Of a DNA stretch of 64,000 bases, positions 36,493 through 43,903 are shown in pieces. The stretch lies in the NCBI GenBank assembly GCA_032251455.1, contig JAVVEG010000004.1, positions 124,001-188,000 on the forward strand, in the 5' to 3' direction. Position 1 is the stretch's first letter. Each line of letters begins with the position of its first letter. This stretch comes from JAVVEG01 sp032251455. Its GTDB lineage: Bacteria; Pseudomonadota; Gammaproteobacteria; Pseudomonadales; Pseudohongiellaceae. Position numbers and translations under genes: made by a program. The notes beneath the pieces were generated by a model. The model searched no databases. It was not told the DNA's origin and saw only the letters and a program-made list of their open reading frames with translations.

Positions 36493-38637
36493 CTACGAGG
36501 TTCCCCGTCCTGCTGCAAACCCGACGAACCAGTCTATCGACCCCGGATTCCCCATGGAATCCCGGTTCACGGCCTTGTTCACCTCATGTCCCAACAGGAT
36601 TTTCTTCACCGGTATTTCCAGCTTCTTGCCCGACAGCGTGCGTGGAACCGCTGGAATGGCGAAGATTTCATTGGGCAGGTGGCGAGATGACAGTTTGCTG
36701 CGAATCGCCTCCATCAGCCGGGCTCGCAACTGCGCCGGGACACCGGTTTCAGCCGGATCAGGCTTGAGGGTACGTGCCGCCTGCCCGGCCTGCCTGCCAT
36801 CAGGGGCCGGACCGTTGGCGCCTACCTCCTCGGGGTTGGCTGGATCACGCAAGACAATGAACAGGGCCATATAGGACTCCCGCTGCAGGTATTCCAGATC
36901 GATGACCAGGGAGTCCATCACCTCATCGAGTTCCTCAACCACGCGGTAGATCTCACTGGTTCCCATGCGGATACCATGCCGATTGATGGTCGAATCCGAG
37001 CGGCCATAAATGATGCCCGTCACTGACTCAGGACGTGAAATCAGGCGCAGCCAATCACCATGCACCCAGACCCCGGGCCAGGTGGTGAAATAGCTGTCAA
37101 AGTAGCGTGAACCGTCAGTGTCGCCCCAGAAGAACAAGGGCATGGACGGGATGGGCTCGGTCATCACCAGCTCCCCAACCTCATCCAGCACCGGCTTGCC
37201 TCCCTCATTGAAGGCATAGGCGGCAACACCCAGCTCGCGGCATTGCATCTCACCTGGATAAATGGGCAGGGTCGAACAGGTGGTCAGGAAACAGGCTCCC
37301 GGGTCGGTGCCACCGGAAATGCAACCCAGACGCACATCCGGGCTCACCTTGTCATAGACCCAGTAATACCCCTCCTCGCTCAGCGGTGCTCCGGTACAAC
37401 CGACGGAGCGCAGGGAACTGAGATCGAACTGCTCACGCGGACTGATGCCCGCCTTGATACAGTTGTTGATGAACGCAGGGCTGGTACCGAATGAGGTGGC
37501 TTTTTCACGCTCGGCGTAACGCCACAGCGTGCTTGCATCCGGATACCCTGGGTTGCCATCGAAAAGCATGATCGTCACCCCATTGATCAAGCCGTTGACC
37601 ACCGAATTCCACATGATCCAGTTGGTCGAGGAAAACCAGAAGGCCCGGTCGCCGGGATTGGAGTCACCGTGCAGCAGTCCGGTTTTCAAAGTCTGGAGCA
37701 CCACCCCGCCATGACCATGCACAATCGGTTTCGGCATGCCGGTGGTGCCGGAGGAATAGACAATCCACAGGGGCTGCGAAAAAGGTACCGGGACAAACTG
37801 TACCGGTTGCGGATTGCTGACTGCTTCCTGGAACGAAACCACCGTCACTTTTCTTGCAGGTTTTTCTCTTGCAGGCGTTTCGACAAAATCGAAATCAATC
37901 TCTGCATCTTGGTTCAGGTAGGGGACAAAGATCACCGCTTCCAGACTGGGCAGCTCACGCACCAGTTCCCGCACCACATCGCGACGGTCAAAGTCCTTGC
38001 CGCCATAACGGTAGCCATCGACGGCGAACAGAATCTTCGGTTCGATCTGGCGGAAGCGGTCCAGCACTCCGGCCGCACCCATGTCCGGCGCCGTCACCGA
38101 CCAGATACCGCCCTGACTGCTCACCGCAAGCATCGCAGCAACCGTCTGCGGGATATTGGGCATGTAGGCAACCGCGCGATCGCCCTGTTGCAGACCCAGT
38201 TTTTTTAGCATGGCAGCGATCGAACCAACCTGCCCGGTCAGCGTCAGCCAGGAAACTTCCGCACGCGGCACCAGCTCGGACTGAAAGAGAATGGCAGGCT
38301 GATGCGCGGACTCAGGTTTGAGTCCAAAGGCGAGACTGTGCTCGGCGTAGTTGAGTGTGGCACCCTCAAACCAGCGCGCACCCGGCATTTTGCGCTCCAC
38401 CAGAACCGTTTCATAGGGCTGATGAGCGATGACACCACAAAACTCCCAGATGCTCGCCCAGAAATCTTCAATGCGGGTGACCGACCATTCCCACAAGGAC
38501 TCATAATCCGGAAATTCCAGACCATGTGTCTCTTTCAGCCAATGGCGGTAACGGGTGATCCCGGCCTCGGCGATACGTTGCTGTGAAGGACGCCACAGTG
38601 CCTGGGGGTTATCCTGCTCTATGCTTGCCTGCTTCAT
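36493..38637 (-). CDS. aacS: Acetoacetyl-CoA synthetase
   Basis: A 714-residue acyl-adenylating ligase activating acetoacetate with CoA and ATP, feeding ketone-body or polyhydroxybutyrate turnover. Seen: the N-terminal ACS domain ALWRPSQQRIAEAGITRY, the P-loop-like motif IVYSSGTTGMPKPIVHGHGG, SSTNWIMWNSVVNGL typical of acetoacetate ligases, the GTSPAFINNC region, YGRSDSTINRHGIRMGTSEI and a C-terminal lysine in LSGKKLEIPVKK. The length exceeds the usual 650 residues, because of an insert around DPANPEEVGANGPAPDGRQ. It stands as a single gene, with the MITE-like repeat just after its stop. Confidence 0.94.
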   Translation of the reverse strand: MKQASIEQDNPQALWRPSQQRIAEAGITRYRHWLKETHGLEFPDYESLWEWSVTRIEDFWASIWEFCGVIAHQPYETVLVERKMPGARWFEGATLNYAEHSLAFGLKPESAHQPAILFQSELVPRAEVSWLTLTGQVGSIAAMLKKLGLQQGDRAVAYMPNIPQTVAAMLAVSSQGGIWSVTAPDMGAAGVLDRFRQIEPKILFAVDGYRYGGKDFDRRDVVRELVRELPSLEAVIFVPYLNQDAEIDFDFVETPAREKPARKVTVVSFQEAVSNPQPVQFVPVPFSQPLWIVYSSGTTGMPKPIVHGHGGVVLQTLKTGLLHGDSNPGDRAFWFSSTNWIMWNSVVNGLINGVTIMLFDGNPGYPDASTLWRYAEREKATSFGTSPAFINNCIKAGISPREQFDLSSLRSVGCTGAPLSEEGYYWVYDKVSPDVRLGCISGGTDPGACFLTTCSTLPIYPGEMQCRELGVAAYAFNEGGKPVLDEVGELVMTEPIPSMPLFFWGDTDGSRYFDSYFTTWPGVWVHGDWLRLISRPESVTGIIYGRSDSTINRHGIRMGTSEIYRVVEELDEVMDSLVIDLEYLQRESYMALFIVLRDPANPEEVGANGPAPDGRQAGQAARTLKPDPAETGVPAQLRARLMEAIRSKLSSRHLPNEIFAIPAVPRTLSGKKLEIPVKKILLGHEVNKAVNRDSMGNPGSIDWFVGFAAGRGTS

Positions 38638-38717
38638 GGTGTTGCGTCCCGTTGACTGTGCCAGTGCGTGAAAATGAATGGAGGCACAGCATAAACAAGC
38701 TGTAGCTGCATGACAAC

Positions 38718-38751
38718 GCAGCAGTGTCTTAAATGCAGCAGTGCCTTAAAA
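38718..38751. repeat. Two-copy 17-bp tandem repeat
   Basis: GCAGCAGTGTCTTAAAT is followed by GCAGCAGTGCCTTAAAA. The second copy supplies the TAA stop codon of the kinase-like gene on the minus strand, so the repeat may have been created by slippage at the gene end. Confidence 0.6.
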
Positions 38752-39402
38752 AGTCACTGAAAAGTTCTGCTCATGCGCCTCCAGCAAGACATCCCAGTCC
38801 CTGCTGTCAAACAGGTTCTGGTGTCGGCGCAGTTGGCTCAGGTCGTGTCTGGCGCAGAACTTGGCGCTGATGCAGCGCCGCATTTTTTCCAGATCGATCA
38901 GGGCGATCTGCCACTGATCAGCCTGCGGGCGAACGAACACGTGTTTGGCGTACAGGCTGCTATGTTGCAGGCAATGGCGATGCAGCCGGCCGAGGCTTTC
39001 ACCCAATGACCGGGCCAGGCTTTCACGCGAGGCCGATGTTGCCAGGCTCAGCTGGTCGAGCGCTGTAAAGCCTTCGAGGGCTTCCAGCACCAGTATTGCT
39101 GAATTGCCCAGGCGACCACTGAACAACGGTGTGGGACAGCCGATACCCAGTGTGCGCAGCTGCTGCAGATTGCTGTGTTCTCGACACAGGGTTGGCCAGC
39201 CCAGCGGATGACGCCAGTCGCGGCACAGATGACGGGACTGGCGTTTGATGTACAGGGTGTGGTTTTGCCAGTGACTCAGCTTGACCCCGCTCCAGCCGCC
39301 ACGCCTTATATTGGGTGGTTCAACCCACTCGCCAGGCAGCTGCCACCAGAATCGGAACAGGTCTGTCGCGGCAACAGTTTGTGCTGGGGACTGACTGCTC
39401 AT
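38746..39402 (-). CDS. Lipopolysaccharide kinase (InaA/Kdo kinase) family protein
   Basis: A 218-residue protein with the small eukaryotic-like kinase fold of the InaA/WaaP/KdkA group. Seen: HTLYIKRQSRHLCRDW with the ATP-binding lysine, a Glu after the GWPTLCREH segment, LGRLHRHCLQHSSLYAKHVF for the catalytic loop and ALIDLEKMRR with the metal-binding aspartate. It probably phosphorylates a sugar of the LPS core at the inner membrane. The ATG at 39402 overlaps the stop of the upstream methyltransferase as ATGA; the longer frame is not real. Confidence 0.78.
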   Translation of the reverse strand: MSSQSPAQTVAATDLFRFWWQLPGEWVEPPNIRRGGWSGVKLSHWQNHTLYIKRQSRHLCRDWRHPLGWPTLCREHSNLQQLRTLGIGCPTPLFSGRLGNSAILVLEALEGFTALDQLSLATSASRESLARSLGESLGRLHRHCLQHSSLYAKHVFVRPQADQWQIALIDLEKMRRCISAKFCARHDLSQLRRHQNLFDSRDWDVLLEAHEQNFSVTF

Positions 39403-40103
39403 GCAGTCACCACTGAACGCGGGTCGCAGCGCAGGACATAGACCCGCCACATGGCATAGCCCGGCAAAAAATCCTGATGACTCTGAATCCTGAAACCTGC
39501 CACGGCAAACAGGTGTTCGATGTCGCGGCGACGGGCAACGAAGCGGTTGTTGTTTGTCCCGCTGTCCTTTGCTCTTGCCGCACGACGTGTTTCCAGGCGC
39601 GCACGGCGACGGGCCTTGATATTGCCATCTACCCACAGCGAGATAATGAGGCTGTCACGCGTGACGCGATGACACTCGCGCAACAGCAACAGGCGATGCT
39701 CATTATCTTCAATGTGGTGCAACAGGCGCATACAGAACACACTGTCGACGCTGTGATCAGGCAAATCGATGGCAAAGGCGGAGGTATGCAGCAATTGAAC
39801 GCGCGCCAGGGTGGCGGGGCTGTGTACCCGCCGGGCCACCTCGAGCATGCCTTCGGCATTGTCTGCGGCTATCAGTTGGCGCTGAGGCTGGCTCAGCAGA
39901 GTCGGCCAGAAGCGTCCTGCGCCACAAGGCAAGTCCAGCACCTGTCTGGGCTGACCAGCCTGCGCCAGGGCCCAGCGGGCCAGTTGTTGGTCACGCCAGT
40001 CAGACAGACGTCGGGCAATACCGCTGCGGTGTTTGTGCCAGTAGGCTTCGGCATGGGCTTGATCGTATTTATCCGAAAACGCCAGAGAAACAGGTGTAGA
40101 CAT
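39399..40103 (-). CDS. Class I SAM-dependent methyltransferase
   Basis: A 234-residue Rossmann-fold methyltransferase. Motif I is VLDLPCGAGRFWPTL, the acidic end of strand two is IAADNAEGML, and motif IV with HSVDSVFCMRLLHHIEDN is clear; the C-terminal part is basic. The substrate is unknown. Its translational coupling to an LPS-kinase-like protein suggests a role in surface glycolipid modification. A GTG four codons upstream (40115) is an alternative start; ribosome sites for both are weak. Confidence 0.83.
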   Translation of the reverse strand: MSTPVSLAFSDKYDQAHAEAYWHKHRSGIARRLSDWRDQQLARWALAQAGQPRQVLDLPCGAGRFWPTLLSQPQRQLIAADNAEGMLEVARRVHSPATLARVQLLHTSAFAIDLPDHSVDSVFCMRLLHHIEDNEHRLLLLRECHRVTRDSLIISLWVDGNIKARRRARLETRRAARAKDSGTNNNRFVARRRDIEHLFAVAGFRIQSHQDFLPGYAMWRVYVLRCDPRSVVTA

Positions 40104-40231
40104 AACAGGGCTCACTTTGTAAAGGAGTCCTGATTATCGACTTGCAAACTTAAAGCCAGCTTAAGGAGGTCTGGGGTAAGTCCATAAGCAGCCTGCAGAG
40201 ACGATCGTCTTATTCCGAACTCTGCTGGACA

Positions 40232-40259
40232 TTGCCTGGCCGTGTCATTAGATTAGTAT
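40232..40259 (+). promoter_or_regulatory. Candidate promoter for the haem/copper protein gene
   Basis: TTGCCT and TAGTAT are 16 bases apart, 25 bases before the ATG at 40285. The match is moderate. Confidence 0.35.
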
Positions 40260-40284
40260 CGTCCAAATAAAAGAGGGTAAACCC

Positions 40285-41619
40285 ATGAAATCTGGAACAC
40301 CCCTGCTATATCTCGCACTGTCAGCCCTGGCGGTACAGGCCCACGCCAATGATGTGCCCACTTTCTATGCCGACACACTCCCCATCTTTCAAAAGAATTG
40401 CGTAGCCTGCCACCAGCTCAATGGCCCCAAAGTCGGCGGCATCACGGCGCCCATGTCGCTGGCCACTTACGCCGAAGTGCGACCCTGGGCACCTTTGATC
40501 AAGCGCGCTGTCGAAAGCGGCTATATGCCCCCCTGGGGAGCACACCAGCGACACCAGGGACAATTCAAGGGTGAACGCTATCTGGAGGCCAGTGAAAAGG
40601 CCACTCTGCTGGCCTGGATAGACGCTGGAGCACCCGAAGGGGATCCGGCAGACGCCCAGAAGCATGGCGCACTGACCGTTGCACCACCTCCCCCCACCGG
40701 TTGGTGGATTGGCAATCCGGATTTGATCGTCGCTTATGAATCACCGGTCTATGTGGGTGACGATGTGGAAGACTGGCAGCCGACTTATCAAATGCTCATT
40801 CCGGAAGGCGAACATACCGAACCGAAATGGATTGCCAAAGCCGAACTGAATCCCGGCGGCCCATGGGTACATCATATTGTTTCCAGCCATATGGGTGTGG
40901 GTGTACCGGGCCGGGGGCCCTTCACCTATCCACCGGGCTGGGGAGTGCTGTTACCGGAAGATCCCTTCATTACCGTCAACATGCATTTCCACAAGAATTC
41001 TGGTCCGGATACCGCTGTGTACGACAATACCTCTGCCGGGTTCGAGTTCTACCAGGACGGTGCCGTGATCGACCATGTGGTGGAAACCAATCTGCTGCCG
41101 CACAGTGGCTGGACCATTCCGCCAGGAGATCCCAACTTCGAGGTCAATAATACCTTTGCCGTGGAGGAGGACATCTACCTGCTCTCCATGGGGCCACATA
41201 TGCATTATCGTGGCAAGGCCATGCGCTACGAACTGGAATACCCGGACGGCGAGCGCGAAACGCTGTTGTGGGTCCCCAGGTACGATTTCAACTGGCAGTT
41301 CCTGTACGAATACAAAGAGCCCAAGTACATCCCGGCCGGATCCACCCTGCACATGAGCTGGTGGTTCGACAATTCAGCTGGAAATCCGTATAACCCTGAC
41401 CCCACGGCCAGTGTGGAATATGGCCCGGCAACCACCGATGAAATGGCCAATGCCCGTATCTACTATGCGCCAACCCGCAAGCGGGGCATTGTTGTCGGTG
41501 GAGAAATTCCCGCAGATGTACTGGCAAGTGCCCGCGCTGCCGAAGAACGTCGCCGCAGCAATACCGTCGTCAATGGCGCTGAACCGCCCCCGGATGACGC
41601 CAGCTGGCTGGATCACTGA
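40285..41619 (+). CDS. Periplasmic cytochrome c / copper type II monooxygenase-like protein
   Basis: A 444-residue exported protein. After a signal peptide (cleavage near HANDV) comes a haem-binding motif C39VACH43 in a cytochrome-c-like domain of about 110 residues. The remainder resembles copper type II ascorbate-dependent monooxygenases (PHM/DBH fold): GPWVHHIVSSHM supplies adjacent histidines, MHFHKN an His-x-His pair and MGPHMHYRGKAM a His/Met set. The combination would pass electrons from haem to a copper oxygenase. The substrate is unknown. It is a single gene, divergent from the methyltransferase. Confidence 0.75.
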   Translation: MKSGTPLLYLALSALAVQAHANDVPTFYADTLPIFQKNCVACHQLNGPKVGGITAPMSLATYAEVRPWAPLIKRAVESGYMPPWGAHQRHQGQFKGERYLEASEKATLLAWIDAGAPEGDPADAQKHGALTVAPPPPTGWWIGNPDLIVAYESPVYVGDDVEDWQPTYQMLIPEGEHTEPKWIAKAELNPGGPWVHHIVSSHMGVGVPGRGPFTYPPGWGVLLPEDPFITVNMHFHKNSGPDTAVYDNTSAGFEFYQDGAVIDHVVETNLLPHSGWTIPPGDPNFEVNNTFAVEEDIYLLSMGPHMHYRGKAMRYELEYPDGERETLLWVPRYDFNWQFLYEYKEPKYIPAGSTLHMSWWFDNSAGNPYNPDPTASVEYGPATTDEMANARIYYAPTRKRGIVVGGEIPADVLASARAAEERRRSNTVVNGAEPPPDDASWLDH

Positions 41620-41678
41620 CAGAATACGGCAGCAGCAGGTCCTGACTCAGTCCTGATGATCTTGGGGCATTTTACGCC

Positions 41679-42794
41679 TCAAGCCGCCACTTCCTTCCAC
41701 ACGAACAAGCGGGTTGCAGCAATGAAAGCAATCAGCAGCCACACCAGGATGCCCAGCAGGTCCACGCCGGTTGCCAGCAGAGAGAGCCCGTCGTTGGCAA
41801 TGTCACGCAGGGCATTGGTGACGAAGGTCAGCGGCAGCACCGAGGCAATCGGCTGCATGAAGCCAGGCAGGCTGCTCACCGGGTAGAACACACCGGAAAG
41901 GAATATCTGCGGGAAAATCACCAGATTACCCAAGGCCATGATGGCCTGCTGTGTCTTCGCCAGACTGCCCAGCATGAAGCCCAGGCACAGGAAGATGAAA
42001 CACCCCAGAATGATGATTCCGTAAAGCGACACATAGCTGCCAACAATGGCAACATCCAGCAACAGCACGGCAACGCCCAGCAAGACCGACAGCTGCATCA
42101 GGCACAGAACCATGCGCGAGAGTACAATGCCGGAAATGAAGTCACGCGGCCGCACCGGGGTGACGAACAGGCGCTTCAGAATCCCTTTGCGGCGATATTC
42201 CACTATATTGAATCCACTGCCCGCTATGGCCACCTGCATCAGGGTAAAGGCCAGCAGCCCGGGAATCAGGAAATCCAGATAACGCTGGGAGCGTGCCTTC
42301 ACATCCACCAGCGTCAGGGTGAACATCGGCTGGGTATTGCGCAGTTCCCGCTCGATACTCAACAGCACCTGCTCCAGCACTGGCATCACCAGGCCCAGCT
42401 GCTGCACCTGGGCGGCATCCACCAGCACTGCCAGCTCGCTGCTGCCCTCCGTGGCCTGAAAGGATTCAGGGATGACCAGCACCATGCCGAACTCACCTGC
42501 CACCAGTTGCTCCCGCAAAGCGGCTTCCTCGCCCACAGTGACCGTGAACAGGGGATTATTGTCCAGCAGGGCCATGAATTGTGTGGACAGCGTGCTGCCG
42601 GACAGGTTGGCTATGCCCATCTCGATCGGATCGGCCTCATCATTGTTCAACAGGCCAAACACCAGCATGAAGATAATCGGAAAGAACAGGCTGAAGAAAA
42701 TCGCCTGGCGATCGCGCAGGAAAATCTTCAAGAAGACACTGGCCAGGCTCAGTATCAGATTGGGAGAACGGGTGGGGTTCGTGTCGCTTTTCAT
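41679..42794 (-). CDS. ABC-2 type transporter permease
   Basis: A 371-residue inner-membrane permease of the ABC-2 (DrrB/YhhJ-like) class: one N-terminal helix (AIFFSLFFPIIFMLVFGLL), a periplasmic domain of about 150 residues, then five helices including the AIAGSGFNIVEYRRKGILKR coupling segment and VIFPQIFLSGVFYPVSSLP. The substrate is probably a lipid, drug or polysaccharide and cannot be told. ATG 42794 has GGAG upstream and is seven bases after the ATPase stop; the extra 21 residues upstream overlap that gene and are not family-like. Confidence 0.9.
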   Translation of the reverse strand: MKSDTNPTRSPNLILSLASVFLKIFLRDRQAIFFSLFFPIIFMLVFGLLNNDEADPIEMGIANLSGSTLSTQFMALLDNNPLFTVTVGEEAALREQLVAGEFGMVLVIPESFQATEGSSELAVLVDAAQVQQLGLVMPVLEQVLLSIERELRNTQPMFTLTLVDVKARSQRYLDFLIPGLLAFTLMQVAIAGSGFNIVEYRRKGILKRLFVTPVRPRDFISGIVLSRMVLCLMQLSVLLGVAVLLLDVAIVGSYVSLYGIIILGCFIFLCLGFMLGSLAKTQQAIMALGNLVIFPQIFLSGVFYPVSSLPGFMQPIASVLPLTFVTNALRDIANDGLSLLATGVDLLGILVWLLIAFIAATRLFVWKEVAA

Positions 42795-42801
42795 TAATGC
42801 C

Positions 42802-43566
42802 TTACTCCCGCAAACCGTGGCCAGTGAGTGCCAGAAACACATCTTCCAGGCTGCCATGCAAAGGCCGCGCCGGAGGTTCCGGTGCGAATTGTTGGATCAG
42901 CCGGTCCGGGGTATCGCTGGCAATCACCTTGCCGTGATCCATGATGGTGATGCGGCGGCACAGGGTTTCGGCCTCTTCCATATTGTGCGTGGTCAGCACA
43001 ATGCTCATGCCGCTGCGGTTGAGATCTCGCACCAGATTCCACAGGCTGCGCTTGGCCTGCGGGTCAAGCCCTGTGGTGGGCTCGTCCAGAAACAACACCA
43101 CCGGATCATTCACCAGCGCACAGGCAATGGAAAAGCGCTGTTTCTGTCCCCCGGAAAGATTGGCCGGTTTGGCGGCAGCTTTCTCGGTCAGGTTCACCCG
43201 CCCCAGCAACTCCAGGGCATCGATGCGCCGGCCATACAATTGCCCGAACAGCCGCAGCAGCTCCTGCAGCGACAGATTGTCGAAGTACTCATTGGCCTGC
43301 AGTTGCACGCCGATGATCTTCTTCACCTCATAGGGGGCGGTATTGACGCTGAGGCCATTGATGAATGCCTCCCCGGAATCGATGTCAGTCAGCCCCTCCA
43401 GCATTTCCAGCGTGGTGGTCTTGCCGGCGCCATTCGGCCCCAGGATGCCGTAGATCTCGCCGCTCTCGATCTGCAGGGAAACCCCATCGACGGCATTGAA
43501 AAATTCGGTCTTGCTGCCCGGCTTCGGGTAGGTCTTGACGAGGTTTCTGGCTTCCACAACAGTCAC
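42802..43566 (-). CDS. ABC transporter ATP-binding protein
   Basis: A 254-residue ABC ATPase with Walker A GPNGAGKTTT, Q loop (VQLQANEYFD), signature LSGGQKQR, Walker B VVLFLDEPTTGLDP and switch histidine TTHNMEEAE. The DrrA/CcmA-like arrangement with an ABC-2 permease indicates export. The start is GTG at 43566. It forms a two-gene operon. Confidence 0.93.
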   Translation of the reverse strand: MTVVEARNLVKTYPKPGSKTEFFNAVDGVSLQIESGEIYGILGPNGAGKTTTLEMLEGLTDIDSGEAFINGLSVNTAPYEVKKIIGVQLQANEYFDNLSLQELLRLFGQLYGRRIDALELLGRVNLTEKAAAKPANLSGGQKQRFSIACALVNDPVVLFLDEPTTGLDPQAKRSLWNLVRDLNRSGMSIVLTTHNMEEAETLCRRITIMDHGKVIASDTPDRLIQQFAPEPPARPLHGSLEDVFLALTGHGLRE

Positions 43567-43903
43567 AGCGGCAGTCCTTTCCAGTCACAATGAGGTGGTC
43601 GGAGAATACTCGCAGGGTGTGGTGGGTGTCCAGTATGGGGATGCGGGAGTTGTCGAAGCTGGCGTTTTTGTCACTCATTATGGGCAGATGCATGTGCTTT
43701 CATGGCAGCACCACTTGGTGATACGACTCCCGAGCACTTCTTGATAACTGAAACATCAATTATGTGATCCAGTTCACAGTTTTGGAGCAATTTGATGTTG
43801 CCCCTGCAACTGAAATTGTATGTTAATAATTGTGTAGAGACGCAAATTGGTTTGCATAAAAAGCACTTTTACCTTACTTGCCACAGTCTCTAAAGGACAG
43901 AAT
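43567..43903. other. 337-base divergent intergenic region with a CRP site
   Basis: No gene. It contains a perfect CRP-type operator and, at 43611-43640, a GGTGTGGTGGGT-containing segment similar to one at 55228. The half nearest the EAL gene is AT-rich. Confidence 0.5.
43763..43778. promoter_or_regulatory. CRP/Vfr-type binding site
   Basis: TGTGATCCAGTTCACA keeps both half-sites TGTGA and TCACA with the required six-base spacer. It lies 126 bases upstream of the EAL-domain gene and 197 bases from the divergent ABC operon. Confidence 0.65.

Noticed and set aside
43847..43903. TTG start for the EAL gene
   Set aside because: GTG 43904 has AAAGGA at proper spacing and gives a clean signal peptide; the TTG has no ribosome site.
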